A stretch of DNA of 64,000 nucleotides from Streptomyces sp. DG1A-41 (GCF_037055355.1 NZ_CP146350.1:6781001-6845000), one strand, 5' to 3'; counted from the first letter of the stretch, positions 35,634 to 45,416 are shown. A program made the numbers and translations. Notes: a model not told the origin generated them from the sequence alone.

Positions 35634-37988
35634 ATGCATCAGCCGACTCCGCCCTCCTCCGCCACCGACGACCCCCACGCCCCGGGTGGAACCCCGCCGC
35701 CCCGGAGGTCGGGCCCTGGCCTGTCCGGGGCCGGGGCTCCGCGGTCGGGGGCCCAGGACGTCGCTCCGCGGCCGACGGCACGTGTCGTCGACGGATTCGG
35801 GCCCAGGTTCCCCGGGGGTGCCTCACCCGCCTCGCTGCCCACCGGACCGGATTCGTGTCCGCCCTCGACACCGGACGGGGGCCGTTCGTCCCCCAATGGG
35901 GCGGGCCAGAGCCGTCACCCTGGTTCCGGGTCCGGGTACGGCTTGCCCTCGCCGCCCTTGGCTCAGAGCCGGGGCCCGTCCTCCACGGGGCAGCCCGCCG
36001 GGCTTCCCCGAGGCGCCACGATCCCCGGTCTGCGCTGGTCTGCCGACCTGCCGCCCGCCCACACCTTGATGATCTGCGTCGCTCTTCCCGGTCTGGCCAT
36101 CTCGACGGAGGGAGGGCAGATGACCGGCCGGGGGCTGGAGGGGTTCTACCGAGCCGGCCGACGCGTGCTCTCCCGGTGCGAGATCCGCGTGGCCGGGCGG
36201 GAACCGCTCGCCGTCCAGGCCCGTATGGCTGCCGCCGACCGCGCCAGGTTCGTGGGCACGCTTCGCACGTCGCCACAGGCAGGCCCGGACCCGGACGTGG
36301 TCGTGGAACGCAACCGTCTCGCGGACGGCACGGAGCGGATCACCCTGCACAGCGCGGCTCCCCGCCCGCTGCGTCTGCCCGTCGAGGTGTCCCTGGGCAC
36401 GGACCTGGCCGACCTCGGGTCGATCGCCTCGGGCCGCGCCGGACCCGAGCTCCCCGCCAGTGTCCACGACTCCGGCCTGCGCTGGTCCTGCGCCACCGGA
36501 AACGCGTCCGTCACGGCCGCACCGCCTCCCTCGGACGCCCTGGCCTCGGCCGGACTGCTGCGGTGGGAGCTCGACCTGCCACCGGGCGGCAGCAGAAGCG
36601 TGGAGCTGCGGGTGCGGCCGGACGGCGCCGGTCCCCTCCGAGCCGTGGGCCGCGCGGCGACCAGCCCTCTGGCCGCGGCGCGAGCGGAAGGAGACGACCC
36701 CGGAGTCCCCGCACTCCTGAGCACGAGCATCGAGGATCTCCAGGCCCTCCTGCTGCGTGATTCCGCGCACCCCGCCGACACCCACCTCGCGGCCGGGGCA
36801 CCCTGGCGCTGCGGTCTGGCCCCGGCCGACGCGCTCGTGGCCGCCCGGATGGCCCTGCCGCTCGGTACGGGCCTGGCAGCGGGGACACTGCGGATCCTCG
36901 CCCGTACCCAACTCTGCGGCCCGGGACCGCAGTCCGGGACGATCCCCGGCCCGAGACGGGACGCAGGCCCGCACCTTCCGCCGCAGTGCACCGGTACGGA
37001 GGCCACGCTGCTGTTCCCCGCACTGCTCGCCGAGGCCCGCCGCTGGGGCCTCGGCGAGCAGGAGACGGAGGAACTACTGCCTGCCGCCGAGCGCTGTCTG
37101 ACCTGGCTGCGAACGACCGTGGGCGACGACCCGTACCTGCGCGACCCGCACCCCGGCGGTCCCGTCCGATGCGAGACACAGGCCCACGCTCACCGCGCGG
37201 CACTCCTGGGCGCCGACCTGCTCGACGCCTGCGGCCGCACGGGTGGTGCGGCACTCCGGCAGTGGGCGCAGGCCTTGAGAACCGCCTTCCGCAAGGACTT
37301 CTGGGTCGACGACCGCGGGGGCGGCCGGCCCGCGGCAGCCCGTGCCCCGGACGGCAGGCCCGTGCCTCATCTGGGCGCGGCCGCCGTCCACCTCCTCGAC
37401 ACCGGACTGCTGGGCGAGGGCGTCTTGGCGCCCGGTCTGCTCGACAAGGTTCAGACCGAGAACCTCGCCCGGCTTTTCGGCAGCCCCGTCATGGACTCCG
37501 GTTGGGGCCTGCGTGGACTGGGTGCGAAGGAACCGGGATTCAATCCGTTCGGCCACCGCGCCGGGGCCGTACGGGTCCAGGAGACCGCACTCGCCGTCGC
37601 GGGTCTGGCCGCCGCCGGCTACGAGAAGGAGGCGACCTCGCTGCTGCGCGGCGTACTCGCGGCCGCCGAGACCTTCGCCCACCGGCTGCCCGACATGTAC
37701 GCGGGGGAACAGCGCACGGAGGGGAGCGCTCCCCTCCCGCACCCGGCGGCCTGCCGCCCGGCGGCCACATCGGCGGCCGCCGGAGTGCTGCTGTTGACCA
37801 CGCTCGCCGGCATCCGCCCCGACGCCCCGGCCGGGACGGTCACCCTGCGCCCCATGCGCAGCTCGCCCCTGGGCGAGATCGGCTTCACCGGACTGCGGAT
37901 CGCGGGCGCCCCGTTCTCCGTGCGGGTCAGCCGGCTCGGCCTCGCCATGGTCGAGGAGGCGGCCGACGGACTTCAACTGGGGGTGTGA
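35634..37988 (+). CDS. Glycogen debranching enzyme-like protein (amylo-alpha-1,6-glucosidase family)
   Basis: 784 residues. The first 125 are low-complexity (Pro, Gly, Ser). A GDE N-terminal beta domain follows (FYRAGRRVLSRCEIRVAGREPL, VVVERNRLADGTERITL), then an alpha/alpha-barrel (AGAPWRCGLAPADALVAARMALPLGTGLAAGTL, TEATLLFPALLAEARRWGL, FGSPVMDSGWGLRGLG, FNPFGHRAGAVRVQETALAVAGLAAAG). The catalytic acids of characterised family members cannot be assigned confidently by eye. AGAGGAAG lies seven bases before ATG 35634. It may act on glycogen or trehalose-derived glucan; this is family-based inference only. Confidence 0.8.
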   Translation: MHQPTPPSSATDDPHAPGGTPPPRRSGPGLSGAGAPRSGAQDVAPRPTARVVDGFGPRFPGGASPASLPTGPDSCPPSTPDGGRSSPNGAGQSRHPGSGSGYGLPSPPLAQSRGPSSTGQPAGLPRGATIPGLRWSADLPPAHTLMICVALPGLAISTEGGQMTGRGLEGFYRAGRRVLSRCEIRVAGREPLAVQARMAAADRARFVGTLRTSPQAGPDPDVVVERNRLADGTERITLHSAAPRPLRLPVEVSLGTDLADLGSIASGRAGPELPASVHDSGLRWSCATGNASVTAAPPPSDALASAGLLRWELDLPPGGSRSVELRVRPDGAGPLRAVGRAATSPLAAARAEGDDPGVPALLSTSIEDLQALLLRDSAHPADTHLAAGAPWRCGLAPADALVAARMALPLGTGLAAGTLRILARTQLCGPGPQSGTIPGPRRDAGPHLPPQCTGTEATLLFPALLAEARRWGLGEQETEELLPAAERCLTWLRTTVGDDPYLRDPHPGGPVRCETQAHAHRAALLGADLLDACGRTGGAALRQWAQALRTAFRKDFWVDDRGGGRPAAARAPDGRPVPHLGAAAVHLLDTGLLGEGVLAPGLLDKVQTENLARLFGSPVMDSGWGLRGLGAKEPGFNPFGHRAGAVRVQETALAVAGLAAAGYEKEATSLLRGVLAAAETFAHRLPDMYAGEQRTEGSAPLPHPAACRPAATSAAAGVLLLTTLAGIRPDAPAGTVTLRPMRSSPLGEIGFTGLRIAGAPFSVRVSRLGLAMVEEAADGLQLGV

Positions 37989-38090
37989 CCTGGTACGACA
38001 TTCAACCGTCAGCCAAGCGGGCTGGCCAGTGGTGTCCATATCCGACCGAAGTGGATCAGTCGCCGATGCGACCGCCGAAGGGAGTGTTTA

Positions 38091-38105
38091 TCGTCAGGCA
38101 GACGA
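38091..38105. promoter_or_regulatory. Inverted repeat just upstream of the Nudix regulator gene
   Basis: TCGTC-AGGCA-GACGA, with additional partial symmetry in the flanks (GTTTA on the left, CTATG on the right), ends 13 bases before the ATG. Its position would fit autoregulation by the encoded Nudix/winged-helix protein, if that protein is a regulator. Confidence 0.5.
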
Positions 38106-38118
38106 CTATGATCGCCGC

Positions 38119-38876
38119 ATGCCCTACGACCCGTCAGCGTTTCCGCCCTTCGCCGTCACTGTGGACCTGGTCGTGCTGACCGTGCGCCGCCATGCCCTGT
38201 GCGCGCTGGCGGTACGCAGGGGCGAACCGCCGTTCCAGGGGCGTTGGGCGCTCCCCGGCGGCTTCGTACGAGCCGACGAGGATCTGGCACAGGCCGCGGC
38301 ACGCGAGCTGGCCGAGGAGACCGGACTGCGCGTCCACGACCCGTCCGCCCCCGCGCAGGACCACGGGGCGCACCTGGAGCAGCTCGCCACCTACGGCGAC
38401 CCCAAGCGGGACCCCAGGATGCGGGTCGTCAGTGTCGCCCACCTAGCCCTCGCTCCCGACCTGCCTGCGCCCGGGCCGGCGGCGACGCCAGCAACGCGCG
38501 CTGGGCCCCGGTGGAGGAACTGCTGCACCAGGGCGGTTACGGGCGGGACGCCGAGCCGGTCGCGCCGCTCGCGTTCGACCATGCGCAGATCCTGTCGGAC
38601 GGAGTGGAGCGTGCTCGCTCCAAGATCGAGTACTCGTCGCTGGCCACTGCCTTCTGCCCGCCCGAGTTCACCGTCGGAGAGCTGCGCCGTGTCTACGAGG
38701 CGGTGTGGGGCGTGGCACTCGACCCGCGCAACTTCCACCGCAAGGTCACGGGCACACCGGGCTTCCTCGTCCCCACCGGTGGGACGACCACCCGCCAGGG
38801 CGGCCGCCCGGCTCAGCTCTTCCGCGCCGGCGGTGCGACTCTGCTCAACCCTCCGATGCTGCGCCCCGAGGTCTGA
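38119..38876 (+). pseudogene. Nudix hydrolase / NrtR-like regulator with a single-base frameshift
   Basis: The first frame encodes a Nudix domain with the full box (GGFVRADEDLAQAAARELAEETGL) up to LALAPDLPAP near 38470. The protein then continues in another frame as AGGDASNARWAPVEELLHQGGYG. It goes on to a winged-helix C-terminal domain (PPEFTVGELRRVYEAVWGVALDPRNFHRKV and GFLVPTGGTTTRQGGRPAQLF), the architecture of NrtR-type NAD-metabolism regulators. One base is missing in the CCCGGG run at about 38470-38475. Everything else is well preserved, so either a very recent mutation or a sequencing error explains it. If intact, the product would be about 252 residues. Confidence 0.8.
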
Positions 38877-38982
38877 CGAGTCCGGAACGCCACGCGCCCG
38901 GCCCGGAGAAGGGTGATCGTCGTGCCCGAAGCAGGCCTCGTGGTGCCCGGAAAACCGGACATAGCGCGCTATCTTGCTGCGG

Positions 38983-41268
38983 GTGATCCAGGCCTTCGGA
39001 CTGACCAGCAACCCCCGCAAAGAGCTTCCGCCCGCAGCCGACGACGTCTCCTTCGAGGCGCGAGCGGGGTGCGTCACCGCGCTGCTCGGAGCACCGGGCG
39101 CCGGCAAGACGACAGTCCTCAGGCTCATGCTGGAACTCCAACAGGGCCGGGGCATCACCTACTTCCGGGGCCGCCCCCTGCACCGCATCGCCCACCCCTC
39201 GCGCGAGGTCGGTGTGCTGCTGGGCGACGTGCCGGGGCACCCGGCCCGCACGGTCCGCGGTCATCTGCGCATGCTGTGTGCCGCCACAGGGGTTTCGGTC
39301 CGGCGAGCCGACGAAGTGCTCGATGCGGTCGGGCTGGTGAGCCTGCGCGACGAACGCCTCGGCACCCTCTCGCGCGGCATGGACCGCCGCCTGGGTCTGG
39401 CCTGCGCCCTCCTGGCCGACCCTCACACGCTCGTCCTCGACGATCCCGCCGACGGGCTGTCCGCCCGCGAGAGTCACTGGCTGCACGGCATGCTGCGCGC
39501 ACACGCCACCCAGGGCGGCACGGTCCTGTTCACCACGGCCGACCCCAAGGAGGCCGCGCGCACCGCCGACCGCGTCGTCACGCTGGAACAGGGCAGACTC
39601 GTGGCCGACCAGGAGGCCGCGGAGTTCTCGCGCACCCGCCTGCGTCCCCGGGTCGCCGTACGCAGCCCGCACGCGGCCCGTCTGGCGGCTCTCCTGGCCA
39701 AGCAGGCCCGCATCGCCCAGCGCTCCGTCGAAGTCGTACGAGAAGGCGGCAACCGCCTCTCCGTGTACGGCAGTACCTGCGCGGAGGTCGGTGAGACGGC
39801 GTTCCGCCACGGCATCCTCGTGCACCAACTCGCCGACGAAATCGGCGACATGGGGCCCGGGGCGGGAGTAGCGCAGACAGGTGAGCCGCAGGGTGGCCGT
39901 GACCCGGGCCCGGGCAAGGCAGGGCAGACGGCGGGCGAGTCGCACGGGGCCGGCACGGCGGGAACGTCTGCCGACATGCTCGAACACGTCGACGTGGAGC
40001 CGGAGTGCGCGGATGCCAGGCCAGGGCACGTCACCGATGCGCACCGGGCGACCGTCGCGCCCCAGGCCGCCAACGGTGGTCCGCAACCCACCCTCGACGC
40101 GTCGAAGCCGGCCCCGGTCACCGCCGATCCCGTGGCCGCTACCGTCGAGCCGCGACCTGCGGCTGAGTCAAGCCCCGCCGTTGACGCGTCGAAGCTGCCC
40201 CCGGTCACCGCCGATCCCGTGGCCGCTACCGTCGAGCCGCGACCCCCGGCTGAGCCACGACCCACCGTCGATGCACCAAAGCCGGTCGCCGACGAGCCCT
40301 TGCCCCCCGCCGGGCACGCGCAGCCCGCCGTCGAGCCGCACGAGCGCTCGGACGCCCCCTCGGCCGGCCACCCGTCCGACACCGAGGCCCGTCCTCAGGA
40401 GAGGACGACACCTCGCGCGTTCCACCGCGCCGATGCCCGCACGGCACGCACGCTCGACGCACTGCCCCCTCTGCCGCCTCCCATCGCCGTCCGCCCCGCC
40501 CCCAGCCCCCTGCGTCCACTCCGTTACGAGATCCGCCGTGCCGCCGGGATCGGCACCGGGTTCCTCACCGGGGCCGCCGTGCTCGTCGTGTCCGCCGTGA
40601 CCGCCGTCGTGCTCGCCCGTATCGGGCACACCCCGCAGCCACGCCTGCTGGCCGCGTGGCCACAGGAGCTGCCCCTGCCGCCCGCAGCGCTCGGCGCGGG
40701 GCTGCTCGGCGCGCTGGCCTTCGGCGACGAGTTTCGCCACCCCGCCCTGGCCGCGGACCGCGGCACCGTGCCCCGCCGGCTGGGGCTGCTGGTCGCCAAA
40801 CTGCTCGTCGCCACGGCCACCGCGCTGATGCTGGCCGTCCTCACCGTCGGCTGCGACGCCGAGGTGCTCTATCTCATCTACGGACGGGAGCTCGCCCAGG
40901 TTCCCGCCGACTGGCTTTCGCTGAGTGCGAGTTGGATCGGGCTGATGGTCGGCTGCGCCTGGGCGGGCGTTCTGGCCGCAGGCGTCTTCCGGTCCACCAC
41001 GGCCGGGCTCGCCGCCGTGGCCGCCGTGCCGCTCCTCGTCGTACCCGCGGTGCACGAGGTCCTGGAGGGGCCGTCCGTGCGGACCGCGGCGGGACTTCCC
41101 ATGCGGCTGCGCGAGGCTCTGCTGCCGCGATGGCCCTTCGGGGGAGAGCGCTACCTGGAAGCCGCGCTGAGTGCGATCTCCCAACCGGTCGGCGGCGCAC
41201 TGACGTTGTCGCTGACCGCACTGCTCTTCGCGTATCTGCTGACCGCACTGCGGAGCCGGTTCCGGTGA
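38983..41268 (+). CDS. ABC exporter, fused ATPase and membrane domain with repeat linker
   Basis: About 761 residues. An N-terminal ABC ATPase has Walker A GAPGAGKTT with Lys42, signature TLSRGMDRRLGL and Walker B LVLDDPADGL. The usual catalytic Glu after the Walker B Asp is Asp here, which may slow hydrolysis. A long hydrophilic linker follows, rich in Pro, Ala and Asp. It includes two 29-residue tandem repeats (DASKPAPVTADPVAATVEPR...). The C terminus has about six hydrophobic helices (GTGFLTGAAVLVVSAVTAVVLA, LVAKLLVATATALMLAVL, TAGLAAVAAVPLLVVPAV and others). The start is uncertain (GTG 38983 or TTG 38974). Directly downstream is whiH. The substrate is unknown. Confidence 0.82.
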   Translation: MIQAFGLTSNPRKELPPAADDVSFEARAGCVTALLGAPGAGKTTVLRLMLELQQGRGITYFRGRPLHRIAHPSREVGVLLGDVPGHPARTVRGHLRMLCAATGVSVRRADEVLDAVGLVSLRDERLGTLSRGMDRRLGLACALLADPHTLVLDDPADGLSARESHWLHGMLRAHATQGGTVLFTTADPKEAARTADRVVTLEQGRLVADQEAAEFSRTRLRPRVAVRSPHAARLAALLAKQARIAQRSVEVVREGGNRLSVYGSTCAEVGETAFRHGILVHQLADEIGDMGPGAGVAQTGEPQGGRDPGPGKAGQTAGESHGAGTAGTSADMLEHVDVEPECADARPGHVTDAHRATVAPQAANGGPQPTLDASKPAPVTADPVAATVEPRPAAESSPAVDASKLPPVTADPVAATVEPRPPAEPRPTVDAPKPVADEPLPPAGHAQPAVEPHERSDAPSAGHPSDTEARPQERTTPRAFHRADARTARTLDALPPLPPPIAVRPAPSPLRPLRYEIRRAAGIGTGFLTGAAVLVVSAVTAVVLARIGHTPQPRLLAAWPQELPLPPAALGAGLLGALAFGDEFRHPALAADRGTVPRRLGLLVAKLLVATATALMLAVLTVGCDAEVLYLIYGRELAQVPADWLSLSASWIGLMVGCAWAGVLAAGVFRSTTAGLAAVAAVPLLVVPAVHEVLEGPSVRTAAGLPMRLREALLPRWPFGGERYLEAALSAISQPVGGALTLSLTALLFAYLLTALRSRFR
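40096..40269 (+). repeat. Two 87-bp tandem repeats in the ABC exporter linker
   Basis: Copies at 40096-40182 and 40183-40269 each encode 29 residues beginning DASK and containing VTADPVAATVEPRP. A third, partial copy (DAPKPVADEP) follows. The DNA is nearly identical across the TADPVAATVEP part, pointing to recent duplication. Confidence 0.9.
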
Positions 41269-41329
41269 CGACTGTCCGTAACCCTGAGTCCGGCCGTGCG
41301 CACAACTCCCCGCAGAACGCCCATTTCTT

Positions 41330-41337
41330 TCCGATAA
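41330..41337 (+). promoter_or_regulatory. Candidate sigma-WhiG -10 element of whiH
   Basis: TCCGATAA at 41330-41337 matches the -10 consensus GCCGATAA of the sporulation sigma factor WhiG at seven of eight positions. It lies about 93 bp before the start. A clear TAAA -35 at the right distance is not seen. whiH of S. coelicolor is known to depend on WhiG, which supports the reading. Confidence 0.5.
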
Positions 41338-41429
41338 GGCGTCAATTGCGATGGGGTGAGCGATCACCCTTTCGTGTGCTTTTCACCAAAGACCTCAAGG
41401 GAGTTGGAGACGGCGCCGACAAAGGATGC

Positions 41430-42317
41430 GTGAGTACCCTTGCGCACACCATGATGACCGCCGCCCGCTCCGCTGACTCCGGCCTCGCGAGCCCGGGCGA
41501 ACTCGATCGCTACCCCTACGCAGAGGCGCCCGCCGTCGACCGCGTCGGTGCACCTGCCTGGGGCGGCGGGGACCCCGAGCTGGGCCGGGTGGGCCGACGC
41601 GCCGCGGGCAGCCGCGGACGCGGGCTGCACGGCCAACTCGTCCAGCAGCTGGGTCAGATGATCGTCTCCGGCGACCTGGGCGCCGACCGTCCGCTCGTGC
41701 CCGAGGAGATCGGCCAGCGGTTCGAGGTCTCCCGCACCGTCGTCCGCGAGTCGCTCCGCGTCCTGGAGGCCAAGGGCCTGGTGAGCGCCCGCCCGAACGT
41801 CGGCACGCGCGTGCGCCCCGTCAGTGACTGGAACCTCCTCGACCCGGACATCATCGAGTGGCGGGCCTTCGGGCCGCAGCGCGACGACCAGCGCCGCGAG
41901 CTGAGCGAGCTGCGCTGGACGATCGAGCCGCTCGCCGCCCGCCTGGCCGCCGGGCACGGGCGCGAGGACGTCCAGCAGCGCCTGACGGACATGGTCGAGA
42001 TCATGGGGCACGCGATGGCCCAGGGTGATGCGCTCACCTTCTCCCGTGCCGACTCCGAGTTCCACTCGCTGCTCATCCAGGTCGCAGGCAACCGCATGCT
42101 GGAGCACCTCTCCGGGATCGTGTCCGCGGCCCTCCAGGTCTCGGGCGGTCCGGTCGCGGGCTGTGACCGGCCGAACGAGACCTCGCTGGCGCATCACGGC
42201 CGCATCTGTGACGCCCTCGCCGCCGGCGACGGAGCCGCGGCCGAGGCGGCCATGCGGCAACTCCTCACGGTCCACCCCGAGGTGGAACGCGTAGTGCCCG
42301 CTCCGCGCGAGCACTGA
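41430..42317 (+). CDS. whiH: Sporulation regulator WhiH (GntR/FadR family)
   Basis: A 295-residue FadR-subfamily regulator. The N-terminal 60 residues are an extension. The winged helix follows (HGQLVQQLGQMIVSGDLGADRPLVPEEIGQRFEVSRTVVRESLRVLEAKGLV), then an all-helical FCD ligand domain (ELSELRWTIEPLAARLAAGH, ADSEFHSLLIQVAGNRML, HHGRICDALAAGDGAAAEAAMRQLL) with His residues in the metal-binding positions. Its place next to hrdB and its size match whiH, which controls sporulation septation in S. coelicolor. AAAGGA precedes GTG 41430 closely; ATG 41451 is an alternative. A WhiG-like -10 lies upstream. Confidence 0.88.
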   Translation: MSTLAHTMMTAARSADSGLASPGELDRYPYAEAPAVDRVGAPAWGGGDPELGRVGRRAAGSRGRGLHGQLVQQLGQMIVSGDLGADRPLVPEEIGQRFEVSRTVVRESLRVLEAKGLVSARPNVGTRVRPVSDWNLLDPDIIEWRAFGPQRDDQRRELSELRWTIEPLAARLAAGHGREDVQQRLTDMVEIMGHAMAQGDALTFSRADSEFHSLLIQVAGNRMLEHLSGIVSAALQVSGGPVAGCDRPNETSLAHHGRICDALAAGDGAAAEAAMRQLLTVHPEVERVVPAPREH

Positions 42318-42390
42318 CCGCGTTCCGCGGGCGGCGCGGCCGGGTGCGCCACCCCCCTCCTGTGGCAGCGCCCGTTCGGTGAACCGCCTC

Positions 42391-42435
42391 CCGTCGGACC
42401 CCGCGGGATCCTCGCGATCCCGCGGGGTCCGACGG
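42391..42435. terminator. 20-bp perfect hairpin after whiH
   Basis: Arms 42391-42410 and 42416-42435 are exact reverse complements with a 5-nt loop. It separates whiH from hrdB. Confidence 0.92.
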
Positions 42436-42744
42436 CGCGAAGGGGCCGCAGATCCGCTGGAGCGGCCGGCTGACAGCCAGATGCGACCTGCTTTGCCCCT
42501 GTCTGATCGATTTTGTTCGCTTACGGGGTGTGACTCGGGCCACGCGAATTGGGCGTAACGCTCGCGGGAAGAACGCGATGACCTAAGAGGTGACAGCCGC
42601 GGAGGGAATACGGACGCCGTTCACGGCGCTGTGCATCTTCCCGGCCCCCGCCCGCGCCGTCGGCCCACCCCCAAGCCGGCGGTCGGCTCCTGTCCACTGT
42701 GGACGGGGCCGGAAGCCGTTTTCCAACGTTCCGAGAGGTTGTTC
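42436..42744 (+). promoter_or_regulatory. hrdB upstream region
   Basis: About 310 bp with the hrdB promoters. A GGGAAT at 42604-42609 resembles the -35 element of sigma-R (thiol-oxidative stress) promoters. The expected GTT 18 nt further is GCT here, so the match is partial. hrdB of S. coelicolor is known to have a sigma-R-dependent promoter. A GAGAGG ribosome site is at 42733-42738. Confidence 0.4.
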
Positions 42745-44277
42745 GTGTCGGCCAGCACATCCCGTACGCTCCCGCCGGAGATCGCCGAGTCCGTCTCTGT
42801 CATGGCTCTCATTGAGCGGGGAAAGGCTGAGGGGCAGATCGCCGGCGATGACGTGCGTCGGGCCTTCGAAGCTGACCAGATTCCGGCCACTCAGTGGAAG
42901 AACGTACTGCGCAGCCTCAACCAGATCCTCGAGGAAGAGGGTGTGACGCTGATGGTCAGTGCCGCAGAGCCCAAGCGCACCCGAAAGAGCGTCGCAGCGA
43001 AGAGTCCCGCCAAGCGCACCACCACCAAGACGGTTGCGGCCAAGGCGGTGACCACCAGGAAGGCCACCGCCACGCCGGCGGCTCCTGCCGCCGAGCCCGC
43101 CGTCGAGGAAGAGGCACCTGCCAAGAAGGCAGCCGCCAAGAAGACGACCGCCAAGAAGGCAGCCGCGAAGAAGGCGCCTGCCAAGAAGGCAGCCGCGAAG
43201 AAGACCAGCGCCAAGAAGGACGACGTCGAGCTTCTCGAAGAGGAGGTGCTCGAGGAGGCCGCTCCCGGCAAGGCCGGCGAGGAGCCCGAGGGCACGGAGA
43301 ACGCCGGATTCGTGCTGTCCGACGACGACGAGGACGACGCGCCCGCCCAGCAGGTCGCCGCCGCCGGTGCCACCGCCGACCCGGTCAAGGACTACCTCAA
43401 GCAGATCGGCAAGGTCCCGCTGCTCAACGCCGAGCAGGAGGTCGAGCTCGCCAAGCGCATCGAGGCCGGTCTGTTCGCCGAGGACAAGCTGGCCAACGCC
43501 GACAAGCTGGCGCCGAAGCTCAAGCGTGAGCTGGAGATCATCGCCGAGGACGGCCGCCGCGCCAAGAACCACCTCCTGGAGGCCAACCTCCGTCTGGTGG
43601 TCTCCCTGGCCAAGCGCTACACCGGCCGCGGCATGCTCTTCCTGGATCTCATCCAGGAGGGCAACCTCGGTCTGATCCGCGCGGTCGAAAAGTTCGACTA
43701 CACCAAGGGCTACAAATTCTCCACGTACGCCACCTGGTGGATCCGTCAGGCGATCACCCGCGCCATGGCCGACCAGGCCCGCACCATCCGTATCCCGGTG
43801 CACATGGTCGAGGTCATCAACAAGCTCGCGCGCGTGCAGCGCCAGATGCTCCAGGACCTGGGCCGCGAGCCCACCCCGGAGGAGCTGGCCAAGGAGCTCG
43901 ACATGACCCCGGAGAAGGTCATCGAGGTCCAGAAGTACGGCCGTGAGCCCATCTCGCTGCACACCCCGCTGGGCGAGGACGGCGACAGCGAGTTCGGTGA
44001 CCTCATCGAGGACTCGGAGGCGGTCGTCCCGGCCGACGCGGTCAGCTTCACGCTCCTCCAGGAGCAGCTGCACTCCGTGCTCGACACCCTGTCCGAGCGC
44101 GAGGCGGGTGTCGTCTCGATGCGCTTCGGTCTCACCGATGGTCAGCCGAAGACCCTCGACGAGATCGGCAAGGTGTACGGCGTCACGCGCGAGCGGATCC
44201 GCCAGATCGAGTCCAAGACCATGTCGAAGCTGCGCCACCCGTCCCGTTCGCAGGTGCTGCGCGACTACCTCGACTAG
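42745..44277 (+). CDS. hrdB: Principal RNA polymerase sigma factor HrdB
   Basis: The essential group 1 sigma-70 factor. The start GTG 42745 gives the well-known N terminus [20 protein letters not shown] and has GAGAGG six bases upstream; the product is 510 residues. Region 1.1 is followed by a Lys/Ala-rich stretch of [11 protein letters not shown] repeats (about 120-160) and an acidic patch. Region 1.2 starts at Asp212 ([16 protein letters not shown]). Region 2 ([31 protein letters not shown]), region 3 and region 4 with the helix-turn-helix [20 protein letters not shown] are all complete. Confidence 0.98.
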   Translation: MSASTSRTLPPEIAESVSVMALIERGKAEGQIAGDDVRRAFEADQIPATQWKNVLRSLNQILEEEGVTLMVSAAEPKRTRKSVAAKSPAKRTTTKTVAAKAVTTRKATATPAAPAAEPAVEEEAPAKKAAAKKTTAKKAAAKKAPAKKAAAKKTSAKKDDVELLEEEVLEEAAPGKAGEEPEGTENAGFVLSDDDEDDAPAQQVAAAGATADPVKDYLKQIGKVPLLNAEQEVELAKRIEAGLFAEDKLANADKLAPKLKRELEIIAEDGRRAKNHLLEANLRLVVSLAKRYTGRGMLFLDLIQEGNLGLIRAVEKFDYTKGYKFSTYATWWIRQAITRAMADQARTIRIPVHMVEVINKLARVQRQMLQDLGREPTPEELAKELDMTPEKVIEVQKYGREPISLHTPLGEDGDSEFGDLIEDSEAVVPADAVSFTLLQEQLHSVLDTLSEREAGVVSMRFGLTDGQPKTLDEIGKVYGVTRERIRQIESKTMSKLRHPSRSQVLRDYLD

Positions 44278-44299
44278 TCGTCGCGGTCGTACGACGCGG

Positions 44300-44331
44300 A
44301 AGGTCCGGTTTTCCTCGGGGGACCGGGCCTT
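44300..44331 (+). terminator. Hairpin after hrdB
   Basis: AAGGTCCGG at 44300-44308 pairs with CCGGGCCTT at 44323-44331 (one G-U pair), with a 14-nt loop, followed by CTTC. Confidence 0.7.
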
Positions 44332-44413
44332 CTTCACGCTCTCCGCGGGTGCGGGCCGCCACCGGGTGGATCACTCTGGGTGTCTCGCCGACACCACGGA
44401 GTGAGGAGCGTGT

Positions 44414-45249
44414 ATGCGTCGTCGCTTTGCCCGAGCCCTGGCCCGACCGCTGGTTGTGGCAGCCGCGGTATCCGCCCTATCAGTGGGCTCAAATGCCCCT
44501 GTGGCCGCCGACAGGGTGGTCATAGGGGGATTTCCCGTCGACGTGTCGGAGAGCCCGTGGACGGTGGCCCTGTCCAGTCGTGACCGGTTCGGGGGTACGC
44601 GCGCGGGGCAGTTCTGCGGCGGAGTGGCGGTCGGCCGCAGCACCGTGCTCACGGCGGCCCACTGCGTGGACGAGGAGGTCCTCGGCGGGCCACCGGAGCG
44701 CGTACGCGATCTCAGGGTCATAGCGGGGCGCACGGACCTGCTCTCGGACCGCGGTGGCCAGGAGATCGCCGTGCGAGACACCTGGATGAACCCGGCCTAC
44801 GACGGTGCCAGCAACGTCGGGGACTTCGCCGTACTCACCCTGGCCGAGCCTCTGCCCGTCGGCTCGGTCATCGGCATGGCGGCCGCCGGCGACCCCGCGT
44901 ACGCCGTGGGCGAAGCCGCGACGGTGTACGGATGGGGCGATATCTCGGGCGCCGGGGAGTACTCGAACAGTCTGCGGGCGGCACGCGTGCGTGTGCTCCC
45001 CGATGTTCTCTGTGACGAGGCGTATCCGGGAGGTGCGGGTGGCGTCTACGACGCCAGGAGCATGCTGTGCGCCGGAGAGGCGAAGGGAGGCCGGGACGCC
45101 TGCCAGGGCGACAGCGGGGGGCCGCTGGTGGCCCAGGGGCGGTTGATCGGGCTCGTGTCCTGGGGGATCGGCTGTGGGCGGCCGGCAGCCCGGGGGTGTA
45201 TGTGCGTGTCTCCGACATCATGCGCACGCTCGACTGGACTCCGGTGTGA
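44414..45249 (+). pseudogene. Secreted trypsin-like serine protease with a C-terminal frameshift
   Basis: A signal peptide (RRRFARALARPLVVAAAVSALSVGSNAPVAA) leads into an S1A protease. It has VIGGFPVDVSESPW as the activation end, His in TVLTAAHCVD, Asp in VGDFAVLTLA and Ser in ACQGDSGGPLV, so the catalytic triad is complete. After SWGIGCGRP the frame is lost by one missing base in GGCCGGCAGCC near 45182-45185. The other frame then reads SPGVYVRVSDIMRTLDWTPV to TGA 45247-45249, the normal family ending. In the uncorrected frame a foreign tail runs to 45316. GAGGAG precedes ATG 44414. Sequencing error is a real alternative to gene loss. Confidence 0.82.
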
Positions 45250-45336
45250 AGATCATGCCCAAGCTCGGCCGGTACGGTGTGAAGAAACCGCGCGGGGTGC
45301 GTCCGGCGGAGCCTGAGCGGATTGGCGGGGACGAGG

Positions 45337-45373
45337 ACGGGCGGCTGCCTCGATAGTGGAGGCAGCCGCCCGT
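45337..45373. terminator. 15-bp hairpin between convergent genes
   Basis: ACGGGCGGCTGCCTC at 45337-45351 and GAGGCAGCCGCCCGT at 45359-45373 are exact complements with a 7-nt loop, between the protease gene and the small zinc-type protein gene. Confidence 0.9.
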
Positions 45374-45416
45374 TCACCGGCCTGTGCCGTGCTGGCTCGT
45401 CGTCGGACGCGAGGTG

